From: Nocardioides sp. T2.26MG-1
Lineage (GTDB): Bacteria; Actinomycetota; Actinomycetes; Propionibacteriales; Nocardioidaceae
Length of the DNA: 64,000 nt
Direction: 5' to 3'
Assembly (NCBI RefSeq): GCF_950101795.1
Contig: NZ_CATNLZ010000012.1
Span: 372,001-436,000 of the forward strand
In this document: one piece after another, positions 16,134-27,390 of the stretch
How the letters are laid out: each line of letters starts with the position of its first letter
How positions within the stretch are numbered: position 1 is the stretch's first letter
Program-made: the position numbers and the translations under genes
Notes under the pieces: generated by a model
Seen by the model: only the letters and a program-made list of their open reading frames with translations
The model's database searches: none
What the model was told of the DNA's origin: nothing

Positions 16134-16891
16134 ACCGCCTCGTCCCCGCTCTCGCGGCCCTCGGCCTGCTCGTCCCCCTCGCCGCCTGCGGCGGCCCGGA
16201 CGACGACACCACGACGCTGACGGTGTACGCCGCGGCCTCCCTCACCGCGACCTTCGAGCAGCTCGGCGAGGAGTTCGAGGCCGAGCACGACGGCGTCGAC
16301 GTCCAGCTCAGCTTCGGCGGCTCCGCCGACCTGGTCACCCAGATCCAGGAGGGCGCCCACGCCGACGTGTTCGCCTCGGCCGACACCGCGAACATGGACG
16401 AGCTGACCGGCGACGGCCTGGCATCGGGCGACCCCGAGGACTTCGCGACCAACACGCTCGAGATCGCGGTGCCGCCCGGCAACCCCGCGGGCGTCACCGG
16501 CCTCCAGGACCTCGCGAAGCCGGGCCTCGACCTGGTGGTGTGCGCGCCGGAGGTGCCGTGCGGCGCGGCCGCGCAGGCCGTGGCCGAGGCGGCCGGTGTG
16601 ACGCTGAGTCCGGTCAGCGAGGAGCAGTCCGTCACCGACGTGCTCGCCAAGGTCACCTCCGGCGAGGCCGACGCGGGCCTGGTCTACCGCACCGACGTGC
16701 TGGCCGCCGGCGACGGCGCTGATGGAGTCGAGGGGATCGAGTTCCCCGAGGCGGCGTCCGTGGTCAACACCTACCCGATCGTCAGCGTGGAGGGGTCGGA
16801 CGAGCCCGACCTCGCCCGCGAGTTCACCGAGCTGGTGCTCGGCGCGACCGGACGCGAGGTCCTGGCGGACGCCGGCTTCGGGCCGCCGTGA
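16130..16891 (+). CDS. modA: Molybdate ABC transporter substrate-binding lipoprotein
   Basis: A 253-residue lipoprotein: [20 protein letters not shown], with the lipobox LAAC at residues 17-20. The mature protein starts with [20 protein letters not shown], the ModA signature (AAASL supplies oxyanion ligands), followed by [56 protein letters not shown] and [20 protein letters not shown]. It captures molybdate or tungstate outside the membrane for ModB and ModC. GTGA overlaps link it to genes on both sides. Confidence 0.96.
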   Translation: MNRLVPALAALGLLVPLAACGGPDDDTTTLTVYAAASLTATFEQLGEEFEAEHDGVDVQLSFGGSADLVTQIQEGAHADVFASADTANMDELTGDGLASGDPEDFATNTLEIAVPPGNPAGVTGLQDLAKPGLDLVVCAPEVPCGAAAQAVAEAAGVTLSPVSEEQSVTDVLAKVTSGEADAGLVYRTDVLAAGDGADGVEGIEFPEAASVVNTYPIVSVEGSDEPDLAREFTELVLGATGREVLADAGFGPP

Positions 16892-17667
16892 TCCCCCGCT
16901 GGGTCTACGCGCCCGCGGCGCTGGGGGTGGCCCTGGTGCTGCTCCCGCTCGCCGGCATGGCCTCCCGGGTCGCGTGGGGCGACTTCGTCGACCTGGTCAC
17001 CTCCGACTCGGCGCTCACCGCCCTGTCGCTGAGCCTGCGCACCTCGCTGGTGAGCACGGTGCTGTGCGTGCTGCTCGGCGTGCCGATGGCGCTCGTACTG
17101 GCGCGCACGGAGTTCCCCGGCCAGGGCGTGCTGCGCTCGCTCGTGCTGCTGCCGTTGGTGCTGCCGCCGGTGGTGGGCGGCATCGCGCTGCTCTACACGT
17201 TCGGCCGGCGCGGGCTGCTCGGCGACGAGCTCGACCTGCTCGGCGTCCAGGTCGCGTTCTCCACGACCGCGGTCGTGCTGGCGCAGGCGTTCGTGTCGCT
17301 GCCGTTCCTGGTCGTCAGCCTGGAGGGCTCACTGCGCAGCGCCGGCCAGCGCTACGAGGTCGTCGCGGCGACGCTGGGCGCGAGCCCGACGACCGTGCTG
17401 CGGCGCGTGACGATCCCGCTCGTGCTCCCCGGCCTGGTCTCCGGCGCGGTGCTGGCGTTCGCCCGGTCGCTCGGCGAGTTCGGCGCGACGATCACCTTCG
17501 CGGGCAGCCTCGAGGGCACCACCCGGACGCTGCCGCTGTACATCTACAACCTCCGCGTCACCGACCCCGACGCGGCGGTCGCGATGTCGCTGGTGCTGGT
17601 CGTGGTGGCCGTGGTCGTGATCGGGCTCGCCCCCCAGCGGCCCCGGCGCACAGGAGGCCTTCGGTGA
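16888..17667 (+). CDS. modB: Molybdate ABC transporter permease
   Basis: A 259-residue permease with six predicted membrane segments. It has [40 protein letters not shown], and the EAA loop where ModC docks: [46 protein letters not shown]. The sequence [19 protein letters not shown] is typical of ModB/CysT permeases. It overlaps modA and modC by GTGA junctions. A fixed modABC order with the TOBE regulator makes molybdate the likely substrate. Confidence 0.95.
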   Translation: MIPRWVYAPAALGVALVLLPLAGMASRVAWGDFVDLVTSDSALTALSLSLRTSLVSTVLCVLLGVPMALVLARTEFPGQGVLRSLVLLPLVLPPVVGGIALLYTFGRRGLLGDELDLLGVQVAFSTTAVVLAQAFVSLPFLVVSLEGSLRSAGQRYEVVAATLGASPTTVLRRVTIPLVLPGLVSGAVLAFARSLGEFGATITFAGSLEGTTRTLPLYIYNLRVTDPDAAVAMSLVLVVVAVVVIGLAPQRPRRTGGLR

Positions 17668-18704
17668 CGCTCGAGCTGACCGCCGGCGTACCCGACCGGG
17701 GCGTGGACGTCACCATCGAGGTGGCCGCGGGCGAGACCGTCGCGCTGCTGGGGCCGAACGGCGCCGGCAAGTCCACCGTCCTGGCCGTCGCGGCCGGCAC
17801 GCTGCGACCCGAGCGCGGTCGAGTGGTGCTCGACGGCCGCGAGCTCACCGGCGAGCGCGGCTTCGTGCCCCCGCACGCCCGGCGCGTGGCGCTGCTCGCC
17901 CAGGACCCGCTGCTGTTCCCGCACCTGAGCGTGCTCGACAACGTCGCCTTCGGGCCGCGCAGCCTCGGCCACGGCCGCCGGACCTCGCGCGAGAGCGCGC
18001 TGCGCTGGCTCGGCGAGGTCGACGCCGCGGACCTCGCCGACCGGCGCCCGGGAGGGATCTCCGGGGGGCAGGCCCAACGCGTCGCCGTCGCCCGCGCGCT
18101 GGCCGCCGAGCCCAGCCTGCTGCTCCTCGACGAGCCGATGGCCGCCCTCGACGTCGCGGTCGCGCCGGCGCTGCGCCAGACACTGCGCCGGGTGCTCGCC
18201 GACCGGACCGTCGTCCTGGTGACCCACGACGTGCTCGACGCGCTGCTGCTCGCCGACCGGGTCGTGGTGCTCGACGACGGCCGCGTCGTCGAGGACGGGC
18301 CGAGCGCCGAGGTCCTCTCCCGGCCCCGCAGCCCGTTCGCCGCGCGGATCGCCGGCCTCAACATGGTGGCCGGCCTCTGGCGCGACGGCGCGGTGCTCGG
18401 CGACGACGGCGTCGCGATCCGGGGGCTCGCGGCCGAGGCCGGCCCGGCGCCGGGCGAGCGCGTGGTCGCGGTGTTCCGGCCGAGTGCGGTCTCGGTGTTC
18501 CACGAGGCTCCCGGCGGTAGTCCCCGCAACAGCCTCGCGGTCACCGTCACCGACCTCGAGCCGCACGGCGACCAGGTGCGGGTCCGGGCCGGGCACCTGG
18601 CGGCCGACCTCACCGTGCAGTCCGCGGCCGAGCTGGACCTCGCACCCGGCGTACGCGTGGTGTTCGCCGTCAAGGCGACCGAGGTCTACGTCTATCGAAC
18701 CTGA
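17664..18704 (+). CDS. modC: Molybdate ABC transporter ATP-binding protein
   Basis: A 346-residue ABC ATPase from the GTG at 17664. Walker [10 protein letters not shown] is at about residues 33-41, the Q-loop is [20 protein letters not shown], the signature [16 protein letters not shown], Walker [13 protein letters not shown], and the switch His is in VVLVTHD. The C-terminal 90 residues form a TOBE domain ([35 protein letters not shown]), as in ModC. It powers the ModB channel. Confidence 0.95.
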   Translation: MTLELTAGVPDRGVDVTIEVAAGETVALLGPNGAGKSTVLAVAAGTLRPERGRVVLDGRELTGERGFVPPHARRVALLAQDPLLFPHLSVLDNVAFGPRSLGHGRRTSRESALRWLGEVDAADLADRRPGGISGGQAQRVAVARALAAEPSLLLLDEPMAALDVAVAPALRQTLRRVLADRTVVLVTHDVLDALLLADRVVVLDDGRVVEDGPSAEVLSRPRSPFAARIAGLNMVAGLWRDGAVLGDDGVAIRGLAAEAGPAPGERVVAVFRPSAVSVFHEAPGGSPRNSLAVTVTDLEPHGDQVRVRAGHLAADLTVQSAAELDLAPGVRVVFAVKATEVYVYRT

Positions 18705-18724
18705 CTCGGGTTAGAGTCCCGCGC

Positions 18725-19741
18725 ATGGCCGATCCTCTTGCCCCCGCACCTGAGTCGCCCGACCGCAACCTCGCCCTCGAGCTGGTCCGCGTGACCGAGG
18801 CGGCCGCGATGGCCGCAGGCCGCTGGGTGGGCCGCGGAGACAAGAACGGCGCGGACGGCGTCGCGGTCAACGCGATGCGGGTGATGATCTCCACGATCGG
18901 CATGGACGGCACCGTGGTGATCGGCGAGGGCGAGAAGGACGATGCCCCGATGCTCTACAACGGCGAGCGGGTCGGCGACGGCACCGGCCCGGAGTGCGAC
19001 GTCGCCGTCGACCCGATCGACGGCACCACCTTGACCGCGAAGGGCATGAGCAACGCCGTGTCCGTGCTCGCCGTGGCCCCGCGGGGCTCGATGTACGACC
19101 CGTCGGCCGTGTTCTACATGGAGAAGCTGGTCACCGGCCCCGAGGCCGCCGGCGTCGTCGACATCCGCTACCCCGTCGCCGAGAACATCCACCAGGTCGC
19201 GAAGGCGAAGGGCGAGCGGCCCTCGGACGTCACCGTGGTGCTGCTCGACCGACCGCGGCACGCCCAGCTGGTCGAAGAGATCCGCGCCACCGGCGCGATG
19301 ATCAAGTTCATCACCGACGGCGACGTCGCCGGCGCGATCATGGCCGCGCGGCCCGAGACCGGCATCGACCTGCTGCTCGGCATCGGCGGCACGCCCGAGG
19401 GCATCATCGCCGCCTGCGCGATGAAGTCCCTCGGCGGCGTGATCCAGGGCCGGCTCTGGCCCCAGGACGACGACGAGCGGCAGAAGGCGATCGACGCGGG
19501 ACACGACCTCGACCCCGACCACGTGCTCTCCACCGACGACCTGGTCACCGGCGACGACACGTTCTTCGTCGCCACCGGCATCACCGACGGCGAGCTGCTC
19601 CGCGGCGTCCGCTACCGCGCGGACCACGTGACCACGCACTCGCTGGTGATGCGGTCGCGCAGCGGCACGATCCGCACGATCACCTCCGAGCACCAGCTGC
19701 AGAAGCTACGCGCTTTTGCCGCGATCGACTTCGACAGCTGA
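18725..19741 (+). CDS. glpX: Class II fructose-1,6-bisphosphatase
   Basis: A 338-residue GlpX, which removes the 1-phosphate of fructose 1,6-bisphosphate in gluconeogenesis. Motifs: [57 protein letters not shown] (metal-binding Glu and Asp), [20 protein letters not shown] (DPIDGTT, phosphate and metal), and [20 protein letters not shown]. Active-site residues are intact. Actinobacteria usually have this as the main FBPase. It starts 20 bp after modC but is likely independent; its 3' end overlaps the convergent hydrolase gene by 36 bp. Confidence 0.96.
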   Translation: MADPLAPAPESPDRNLALELVRVTEAAAMAAGRWVGRGDKNGADGVAVNAMRVMISTIGMDGTVVIGEGEKDDAPMLYNGERVGDGTGPECDVAVDPIDGTTLTAKGMSNAVSVLAVAPRGSMYDPSAVFYMEKLVTGPEAAGVVDIRYPVAENIHQVAKAKGERPSDVTVVLLDRPRHAQLVEEIRATGAMIKFITDGDVAGAIMAARPETGIDLLLGIGGTPEGIIAACAMKSLGGVIQGRLWPQDDDERQKAIDAGHDLDPDHVLSTDDLVTGDDTFFVATGITDGELLRGVRYRADHVTTHSLVMRSRSGTIRTITSEHQLQKLRAFAAIDFDS

Positions 19742-20551
19742 GACGTCGCTGGTGCGCAGCAGCGCGTCGCCGACGACGTCGATCACCCGCGGGTCGAAGG
19801 CCATCCCGAGGTGCGAGGCGGTGACCTCGACCGCCCGGGCCAGCGGGTCGACGCAGGCCCGCCAGTCGACGATGCCGTCGCGCTTGGAGTAGACGGCCGT
19901 GAAGTCGACGCCCGCGGGCAGCGGCTGCCGGCTCTCACCGAAGCTCTGGCGTGCACACGAGCCCGCGACGCACTCCTCCGACATCAGGCCGGGGATCCCG
20001 GCCTTGCTCAGCCGGACCAGCAGGTCGACGCTGGCGGCCAGCGACGGGTGGTGGGCTCCCGGGGCGAGCATCGGGCTGCCCATCGTGACGATGTTGGACA
20101 CCAGGTCGGGACGGCGTACGGCGATGCCGCGGGCGAGCATGCCGCCCAGGCTGTGGCCGACGATCTGCACCCGGGTGCCGCGCCGCAGCGCGATGGACTC
20201 CAGGCGGGTCTCCAGCTGGGCGGCGGCGTTGAGCGTGCAGCCGATGTTGGCGTGGATCTGCGACCGGTAGGTGCGGAAGCCCTGCGCCCGCAGCGCCCGC
20301 GCCATCAGCGCGAGCGTGCCGTCGCCGGCCAGGAAGCCCGGGACCAGGATCACCGGGTCGCCGTGGCGGTCCGCCGGCCGCGCGGCGTACGGCGTGGACC
20401 GCCGAGCCCGATGCTCGCCCGCGACGCGCCAGGCGTAGCGCCCAGCCTCGAGCACGGCGCTGCCCTCGCGGAGCACGGCGGCCGGCCGCGGGCACGCGAA
20501 GCCCGTCGGCAGCAGGAAGTCGGCCAGTGTGCTGGAGGTCACATGCGCCAC
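19706..20551 (-). CDS. Alpha/beta hydrolase (lipase-like)
   Basis: A 281-residue protein starting at the GTG at 20551, with AAAGG 7 bp upstream. The fold is seen in [20 protein letters not shown] (oxyanion-hole strand), [18 protein letters not shown] (nucleophile elbow GHSLG, Ser at about residue 139), [17 protein letters not shown] (acid) and [15 protein letters not shown] (His in ASHLGM). The arrangement resembles PGAP1/triacylglycerol-lipase-like esterases. No secretion signal is obvious. Substrate unknown. Its 3' end overlaps the 3' end of glpX. Confidence 0.85.
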   Translation of the reverse strand: MAHVTSSTLADFLLPTGFACPRPAAVLREGSAVLEAGRYAWRVAGEHRARRSTPYAARPADRHGDPVILVPGFLAGDGTLALMARALRAQGFRTYRSQIHANIGCTLNAAAQLETRLESIALRRGTRVQIVGHSLGGMLARGIAVRRPDLVSNIVTMGSPMLAPGAHHPSLAASVDLLVRLSKAGIPGLMSEECVAGSCARQSFGESRQPLPAGVDFTAVYSKRDGIVDWRACVDPLARAVEVTASHLGMAFDPRVIDVVGDALLRTSDVSAVEVDRGKSA

Positions 20552-20656
20552 GGTAGGGCCTTTCTGCCCGGTTTTCCGGGCAATCGCCGGACAAATCCGG
20601 CCATGCCGCGTCCCTTTCGGTTTCAACCGGCACCGGGCGCCTGGTTGACTGGGCGT

Positions 20657-21619
20657 GTGGCCCGAGGTTCCCGTACCCCCAACGACGAGGCGTCAACACC
20701 TCCGTCCGGCCTGGACGCGCCGGCCGTGCCGAGATCCGAGGAGCTGTTCGCGCCGGTCGGCAACGGGATCGAGCTGTGCTACCAGACCTTCGGCGACCCC
20801 GACGGCGACCCGCTGCTGCTGGTGATGGGCCTCGGCGGTCCGATGAACTGGTGGGATCCCGAGCTGTGCGAGGCGCTGGCCCGGGCCGGCTTCTACGTGA
20901 TCCGCTACGACAACCGCGACACCGGCCGCTCCACCCTCCTGGGGGCCCGGGTGAGCCGGGCGACGCTGATCCGCGCGTTCGCCGGCGCCCGGGTGCGCGC
21001 GCCGTACGACATGCGCGACCTGGCCGAGGACGCCTTCGGGCTGCTCGACCACCTCGGGCTGCCGGCGGCCCACGTGGCCGGCGTGTCCATGGGCGGGATG
21101 ATCGTGCAGACGATGGCGATCACCCATCCCGCGCGGGTGCTCTCGATGACCAGCATCATGTCGACGACCGGGAAGCGGACGGTCGGCTGGCAGCACCCCT
21201 CGCTGTTCCCCGCCCTCCTCGGCGGGCGGCGACCGGGGCGCGCGGCCTACGTCCGCAGCAGCGTGGCGGTCTGGACGCTGATCGGGTCCCCCGGCTTCCC
21301 GCAGTCGCGCGAGGAGGTCGAGAACCGTGCCGGCGAGACCTACGACCGCGGCGTCAGCGCCGAGGGGGTGCTGCGGCAGATGCTCGCGGTCATCACCCAG
21401 TCCAGCCGCAGCGAGCGGCTGCGGAGCGTGCGGGTGCCGACCCTGGTGATCCACGGCCTGGCCGACAAGATGGTGCACGTCTCCGGCGGGCGCGCCACCG
21501 CTGCCGCCGTACCGGGTGCGGAGCTGCTGCTCATCGACGGAATGGGCCACGACCTGCCCCGCGAGCTGTTCGGCACGTTCGTCGCCGGCATCCGGCGTAC
21601 GGCAGATCGGGCCACGTAG
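20657..21619 (+). CDS. Alpha/beta hydrolase (esterase)
   Basis: A 320-residue serine hydrolase, starting at the GTG at 20657. It has ELCYQTFGDPDGDPLLLVMG, GLGGPMNWWDPELCEALARA, YDNRDTGRSTLL, the nucleophile elbow AGVSMGGMIVQTMAITHP (SxSMG-type GVSMGG), VPTLVIHGLADKMVHVSGG (acid) and DGMGHDLPRELFG (His). It resembles the actinobacterial TigrF/aclacinomycin-methylesterase-like group. Substrate unknown. It is divergent from the neighbouring hydrolase with about 105 bp between and is followed by a strong hairpin. Confidence 0.87.
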   Translation: MARGSRTPNDEASTPPSGLDAPAVPRSEELFAPVGNGIELCYQTFGDPDGDPLLLVMGLGGPMNWWDPELCEALARAGFYVIRYDNRDTGRSTLLGARVSRATLIRAFAGARVRAPYDMRDLAEDAFGLLDHLGLPAAHVAGVSMGGMIVQTMAITHPARVLSMTSIMSTTGKRTVGWQHPSLFPALLGGRRPGRAAYVRSSVAVWTLIGSPGFPQSREEVENRAGETYDRGVSAEGVLRQMLAVITQSSRSERLRSVRVPTLVIHGLADKMVHVSGGRATAAAVPGAELLLIDGMGHDLPRELFGTFVAGIRRTADRAT

Positions 21620-21635
21620 ACGACCCGGAGACAGA

Positions 21636-21667
21636 ACAGGGCGGCGATCCGGGGATCGCCGCCCTGT
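21636..21667. terminator. Hairpin terminator after the esterase gene
   Basis: ACAGGGCGGCGATCC (21636-21650) pairs perfectly with GGATCGCCGCCCTGT (21653-21667), only 2 bases between arms. It lies 17 bp after the stop and also ends the convergent ABC ATPase transcript. Confidence 0.8.
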
Positions 21668-21675
21668 GACGTTGC

Positions 21676-21713
21676 GGTGGTTCGAGGCTCGCTACGCTCG
21701 CACCTCAACCACC
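21676..21713. repeat. REP-like inverted repeat
   Basis: GGTGGTTCGAGG (21676-21687) and CCTCAACCACC (21703-21713) pair with one bulged base around CTCGCTACGCTCGCA. I recall very similar sequences as frequent intergenic repeats in Nocardioides-type genomes; that cannot be checked here. Confidence 0.55.
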
Positions 21714-21721
21714 GGCCCGGC

Positions 21722-22804
<1,083 letters not shown>

Positions 22805-22822
22805 GCTGGAACAACTCCTTCA

Positions 22823-22840
22823 CCGGCAGGTACGTGCCGG
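22823..22840. promoter_or_regulatory. Inverted repeat in the ATPase leader
   Basis: CCGGCA-GGTACG-TGCCGG is a perfect inverted repeat 19 bp upstream of the ATG at 22804. It could be an operator for a sugar-responsive repressor or part of a leader hairpin. The rest of the 240-bp divergent region shows no sure promoter; TTTACA at 22990 is a possible -35 for the operon at 23045. Confidence 0.4.
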
Positions 22841-23044
22841 ACGATCCGTAGTAAAGGTGAGCACGGTCACCGTACCCCGCCCGCGCGGCCGTGGGGGGAG
22901 TACCAGAGTCCGGACTTGGCCGGGTCGTTGGTCCCGCTGGTCCCGGGCGGGACGGTCGACTCGACGCAGACTCCGACGGCGTCACGAGGTTTACAACGCG
23001 ACTCCAACGGGCTACATGTGATCTAGACCACAGAGGAGGATCGC

Positions 23045-24361
23045 ATGCAGCATCCACCGATCGAGGGTCGCCGACCAGCTCGCGAGAGGCGCCGGCGGAC
23101 CAGCCGGGGTCTGGCCGCCGCCGCGGCGGTGACGATGCTCTCGGGAGTGCTCGCCGCGTGCTCGGCCAGCGCCGACTCGGGTAAGCCGACGCTCATCTGG
23201 TACATCAACCCGGACGCCGGGGGCCAGGACAAGGTCGCCGAGAACTGCAGCACCGACGACTACACGATCAGCACCCAGGTCCTGCCGCAGGATGCCAACC
23301 AGCAGCGGATCCAGCTGGCTCGGCGGCTCGCTGCCGAGGACCCCGAGATCGACATCATGAGCATCGACCCCCCGTTCACCGCGGAGTTCGCGAACGCGGG
23401 CTACCTCGCGGAGCTCCCCCAGGAGCTCCAGAACAAGCTGAAGGAGCAGTCCTTCGAGGGCGCCACGACGGCGGCCACCTGGGACGACCAGCTGGTGGTC
23501 GCGCCGTTCTGGTCGAACACCCAGGTGCTCTGGTACCGCAAGTCCTTCGTCGAGAAGGCCGGCATCGACATGAGCAAGCCGGTCACGTGGGACCAGATCA
23601 TCGACGCCGCCGCCGACAACGGCGGCAAGGTCGCCGTCCAGGCCAACAAGTACGAGGGGTACGTCGTCTGGATCAACTCGCTCATCGCGGGAGCCGGAGG
23701 CGAGATCGCCACCGACACCGACAAGGGTGTCGACCTGACGCTCGAGCTCGACTCCGAGGCGGGGACGAAGGCCGCCGGGGTGATCGCGAAGCTCGCCGGC
23801 TCCGCGGCCGCGCCCGCCGACCTCTCGGTCGCGCAGGAGGGCCAGGCCGGCGGCACCTTCGGCTCGGCTCAGGGCGCGTTCCTCGCCAACTGGACCTACA
23901 TCTGGACCAACTACGACGAGAGCCAGCCCGAGGTGAAGAAGGACATCGGCTACGCGCGCTACCCCCAGACCGTGGAGGGCGAGGAGTCGCACCCGCCCTA
24001 CGGCGGCATCGGCGTCGGCGTGAGCGCCTACTCCGACCACGTCGACGAGGCGATGAAGGCCATCGAGTGCATCACCTCCCCGGAGAACCAGGGCGTCAAC
24101 GCCGAGCTCACCGGCAACATGCCGGCCAGCGCCGAGGGCTATGACTACCAGCCGCTGGCCAAGATCTACCCGGCCGACCTGCTGCAGCTCTTCCAGGACA
24201 GCCTGGACGCCGCGGCACCGCGCACGGTCACGCCGTACTGGAGCGACATCTCGGGCGGCATCCAGAGCACCTGGCACCCGCCCAGCGCCGTGAACAGCAA
24301 GACGCCGCAGGAGTCGCAGGACTTCATCGAGGACGTGCTGAAGGGAGGGAGGCTGCTGTGA
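23045..24361 (+). CDS. Sugar ABC transporter substrate-binding lipoprotein (LpqY-like)
   Basis: A 438-residue lipoprotein with a twin-arginine-rich N-terminus (RPARERRRRTSRG), a hydrophobic segment and the lipobox LAAC at about residues 36-39 (GVLAACSASADSG). The mature part is a type I extracellular binding protein: TLIWYINPDAGGQDKVAENC, DIMSIDPPFTAEFANAGYLA, VAPFWSNTQVLWYRKSFVEK, FLANWTYIWTNYDES, and PPYGGIGVGVSAYSDHVDEA. It resembles the LpqY group that recovers trehalose in mycobacteria, judging by PFWSNTQVLWYRKS and the gene order. GAGGAGG precedes the ATG by 5 bp. It is the first gene of the operon; the permease gene overlaps its end by 4 bp. Confidence 0.92.
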   Translation: MQHPPIEGRRPARERRRRTSRGLAAAAAVTMLSGVLAACSASADSGKPTLIWYINPDAGGQDKVAENCSTDDYTISTQVLPQDANQQRIQLARRLAAEDPEIDIMSIDPPFTAEFANAGYLAELPQELQNKLKEQSFEGATTAATWDDQLVVAPFWSNTQVLWYRKSFVEKAGIDMSKPVTWDQIIDAAADNGGKVAVQANKYEGYVVWINSLIAGAGGEIATDTDKGVDLTLELDSEAGTKAAGVIAKLAGSAAAPADLSVAQEGQAGGTFGSAQGAFLANWTYIWTNYDESQPEVKKDIGYARYPQTVEGEESHPPYGGIGVGVSAYSDHVDEAMKAIECITSPENQGVNAELTGNMPASAEGYDYQPLAKIYPADLLQLFQDSLDAAAPRTVTPYWSDISGGIQSTWHPPSAVNSKTPQESQDFIEDVLKGGRLL

Positions 24362-25314
24362 GCACCGTCGCGAAGCCACCGATGGCAGCCGGCACGAAGC
24401 CGTCGGCGAAGGTCGTCGTCACCGATCGCGCCCGCGCGGAGAACCGGCTGGGCCTCCGGCTGGTGCTGCCGGCCGTCGTGGTGATGCTCGTCGTCACCGC
24501 GTGGCCGATGCTGCGGGCGCTGTACCTGTCGATGTACCGCTACCGCCTCACCACGCCGGACGACCGGGAGTTCGTCGGCTTCTCCAACTACGCCACGGTG
24601 CTCACCGACTCGCTGTTCTGGCGCGACACCTGGAACACGCTGCTGATCATGGTGGTGACCGTGGCCGTCGAGCTGGTCATCGGCTTCGCCTTCGCGATGG
24701 TGATGCATCGCATCGTGTTCGCACGCGGGGCGATGCGGACCTCGATCCTGATCCCCTACGGCATCATCACGGTGGTCTCGGCGTTCGCCTGGCAGTTCGC
24801 GTTCAGCCTCAACAACGGCTTCGTGAACGCGTGGTTCGCCTGGCTTCCCTGGATCAGCTCGGACACCAACTGGTTCGGCAGCCACTGGCCGGCGATGTTC
24901 GCGATCATGGTGTCGGAGATCTGGAAGACCACGCCGTTCATGGCACTGCTGCTGCTGGCCGGGCTCTCCCAGGTCTCGGAGGACATGATCGAGGCGGCCA
25001 AGGTCGACGGCGCCACCTGGTGGCAGCGGCTCCGGAAGGTGATCCTCCCGAACATGCGGGCCGCGATCATGGTCGCGGTGCTGTTCCGGGCACTCGACGC
25101 CTTCCGGATCTTCGACAACATCTTCGTGATGACGCGGGGCGCCCAGGACACCGAGTCCTCCTCGTTCCTGACCTACCGCCAGGTGATCGAGCAGATGCAG
25201 CTCGGCCTGGGCTCGGCGCTCTCGGTGCTGCTGTTCCTCACCGTGCTGCTGCTGGCCTGGCTGATCGTGAGGCTGTTCCGGGTCGACCTGGCCCAGGCGA
25301 GGGGTGAGGGCTGA
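24358..25314 (+). CDS. Sugar ABC transporter permease (SugA-like)
   Basis: A 318-residue permease of the MalF type. Six hydrophobic segments start with LGLRLVLPAVVVMLVVTAWP; the EAA loop is EDMIEAAKVDGATWWQRLRK-VILPNMR. Other typical stretches are NYATVLTDSLFWRDTWNTLL and SILIPYGIITVVSAFAWQFA. It starts at the GTG at 24358 in the GTGA overlap with the binding-protein gene and overlaps the next permease by one base. The gene order matches LpqY-SugA-SugB-SugC; trehalose is the likely, unproven, substrate. Confidence 0.94.
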   Translation: MSTVAKPPMAAGTKPSAKVVVTDRARAENRLGLRLVLPAVVVMLVVTAWPMLRALYLSMYRYRLTTPDDREFVGFSNYATVLTDSLFWRDTWNTLLIMVVTVAVELVIGFAFAMVMHRIVFARGAMRTSILIPYGIITVVSAFAWQFAFSLNNGFVNAWFAWLPWISSDTNWFGSHWPAMFAIMVSEIWKTTPFMALLLLAGLSQVSEDMIEAAKVDGATWWQRLRKVILPNMRAAIMVAVLFRALDAFRIFDNIFVMTRGAQDTESSSFLTYRQVIEQMQLGLGSALSVLLFLTVLLLAWLIVRLFRVDLAQARGEG

Positions 25315-26156
25315 TGGCCGCCGCGAACGCGACCCGCGACAAGGTCGGCACCTGGGTGGGGTTCGTGCTCATCCTCGTGTGGTGCCTGCTGCCGGTGGCC
25401 TGGATCCTGTCCCTGTCCTTCAAGGGCACCGACGAGACCGCGGCCGGCAGCCCGCAGTTCCTGCCCAAGGACGCGACGCTCCAGAACTACCGGGACATCC
25501 TCGACAACCCGGACTTCCTGGACGCGCTGCGCAACTCCTTCGGCATCGCCGCGATCTCGACGCTGCTCTCGGTCATCTTCGCCACGCTCGCGGCGTACGC
25601 CATCGCCCGCCTGGAGTTCCGCGGGAAGCGCGCGGTGCTCTCGCTGGCGCTGGCCATCGCGATGTTCCCGGTGGTCTCGCTGGTCGGTCCGCTGTTCGAC
25701 ATGTGGCGGACCTTCGGGCTGTTCAACACCTGGCCCGGGCTGATCATCCCCTACATGTCGTTCACGCTGCCGCTGGCGATCTGGACGCTCTCGGCGTTCT
25801 TCCGCGAGATCCCATGGGAGATGGAGCAGGCGGCCCAGGTCGACGGCGCGACGTCGTGGCAGGCGTTCCGCAAGGTGATCGTCCCTCTCGCGGCACCCGG
25901 GGTGTTCACCGCGGCGATCCTGACGTTCTTCTTCGCGTGGAACGAGTTCGTGCTCGCGATCTCGCTGACGTCGACGACGTCCTCCCGCACGGTCCCCGCG
26001 CAGATGTCCTACTTCGTCGGACCCGACCCGTTCAACCCGCCGTACGGGCAGCTGGCCACCGCCTCCGTGGTGGTCACCGTCCCGATCATCATCATCGTCC
26101 TGCTGTTCCAGCGAAAGATCGTCGCCGGGCTCACGTCCGGCGCCGTGAAGGGGTGA
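25314..26156 (+). CDS. Sugar ABC transporter permease (SugB-like)
   Basis: A 280-residue MalG-type permease with six membrane segments. It has WVGFVLILVWCLLPVAWILS, LSVIFATLAAYAIARLEFRG, and the EAA loop EMEQAAQVDGATSWQAFRKV, IVPLAAPGVFTAAILTFF, then FAWNEFVLAISLTS. The ATG at 25314 shares a base with the preceding stop (TGATG), which signals coupling. It pairs with the upstream permease to form the channel; the ATPase gene begins 4 bp downstream. Confidence 0.94.
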   Translation: MAAANATRDKVGTWVGFVLILVWCLLPVAWILSLSFKGTDETAAGSPQFLPKDATLQNYRDILDNPDFLDALRNSFGIAAISTLLSVIFATLAAYAIARLEFRGKRAVLSLALAIAMFPVVSLVGPLFDMWRTFGLFNTWPGLIIPYMSFTLPLAIWTLSAFFREIPWEMEQAAQVDGATSWQAFRKVIVPLAAPGVFTAAILTFFFAWNEFVLAISLTSTTSSRTVPAQMSYFVGPDPFNPPYGQLATASVVVTVPIIIIVLLFQRKIVAGLTSGAVKG

Positions 26157-26160
26157 CCCG

Positions 26161-27384
26161 ATGGCCTCCATCGACATGCGCAACATCGTCAAGAAGTACG
26201 GCGACGGCTTCCCCGCCGTGAACGACGTCAGCATCGACGTGCAGGACGGCGAGTTCATGATCCTCGTCGGGCCGTCCGGCTGCGGGAAGTCCACGCTGCT
26301 GCGGATGATCGTCGGGCTGGAGGACATCACCTCCGGCGACATGATGATCGGCGAGAAGCGGGTCAACGACCTGGCACCGCGCGAGCGCAACCTGGCGATG
26401 GTGTTCCAGAACTACGCGCTCTACCCGCACCTGAGCGTCTACGAGAACATCGCCTTCCCACTCCGTCTGGCCAAGGCGCCCAACGCCGAGGTCGACGAGA
26501 AGGTGCGCGCGGCGTCGAAGACCCTCGAGCTCGACGAGCACCTCGAGCGCAAGCCCGGGAACCTCTCGGGCGGGCAGCGCCAGCGTGTCGCCATGGGCCG
26601 GGCCATCGTGCGCGAGGCCGACGCGTTCCTCTTCGACGAGCCGCTGTCGAACCTCGACGCCAAGCTGCGCGGTCAGATGCGCACCGAGATCTCGCGGCTG
26701 CAGAAGAAGCTCGGCATCACCACCGTCTACGTCACCCACGACCAGACCGAGGCGATGACGCTGGGTGACCGCGTCGCCGTGCTCAAGCGCGGCGTCCTGC
26801 AGCAGCTCGCGACACCTCGCGAGCTCTACGAGAACCCCGGCAACCTGTTCGTCGCCGGCTTCATCGGCTCTCCCCCCATGAACTTCCTGCCCGTCACCGT
26901 CGAGGGCACGGCCGCCAAGATGCCGTTCGGCTCCGTGGAGCTCCCCCGCGAGAAGGCGGAGAAGGCGGCGGGCAAGGGGCTGCTCATCGCCGGCATCCGG
27001 CCCGAGCACTTCGAGGACGCGTCCGTGAAGGGCGACGCGCCGCCCGGATCGACGTTCCGGGCCACCGTCGAGGTCGTGGAGTGGCTCGGCAACGAGACCT
27101 ACGCCTACATCCCGTTCGAGGCGCCGCCGGAGGTCGAGGAGCAGCTGCGGCAGCTCGAGCGCGACCTGGATGGGGAGGCCCTGCACACCCAGCTCGTGGT
27201 CTCCCTCGACGGGACGAGCCGGATCACGGAGGGTGAGGAGGCCGAGATCTGGGTGGACGGGTCGAAGATCCACCTCTTCGACCCCAGCACCGGGGAGAAC
27301 CTCACGGTCGACCAGGAGCACGCCGGCCGGATCGTCGGACACGCCATGGCCGACGCCGCGGAGCAGCCCGCCGCGGCGGGCTGA
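26161..27384 (+). CDS. Sugar ABC transporter ATP-binding protein (SugC-like)
   Basis: A 407-residue MalK/UgpC-type ATPase. Walker A GPSGCGKSTLLRMI lies at about residues 37-50, with MVFQNYALYPHLSVYENIAF, signature LSGGQRQRVAMGRAIV, Walker B AFLFDEPLSNLDAKLR and switch His in TTVYVTHDQTEAMTL. The C-terminal OB/TOBE region (GLLIAGIRPEHFEDASV to IHLFDPSTGENL) is longer than usual and ends in an alanine-rich tail. It ends the importer operon. A paralog at 21722 shares most motifs but diverges in the C-terminal domain. Confidence 0.95.
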   Translation: MASIDMRNIVKKYGDGFPAVNDVSIDVQDGEFMILVGPSGCGKSTLLRMIVGLEDITSGDMMIGEKRVNDLAPRERNLAMVFQNYALYPHLSVYENIAFPLRLAKAPNAEVDEKVRAASKTLELDEHLERKPGNLSGGQRQRVAMGRAIVREADAFLFDEPLSNLDAKLRGQMRTEISRLQKKLGITTVYVTHDQTEAMTLGDRVAVLKRGVLQQLATPRELYENPGNLFVAGFIGSPPMNFLPVTVEGTAAKMPFGSVELPREKAEKAAGKGLLIAGIRPEHFEDASVKGDAPPGSTFRATVEVVEWLGNETYAYIPFEAPPEVEEQLRQLERDLDGEALHTQLVVSLDGTSRITEGEEAEIWVDGSKIHLFDPSTGENLTVDQEHAGRIVGHAMADAAEQPAAAG

Positions 27385-27390
27385 GCCTCG

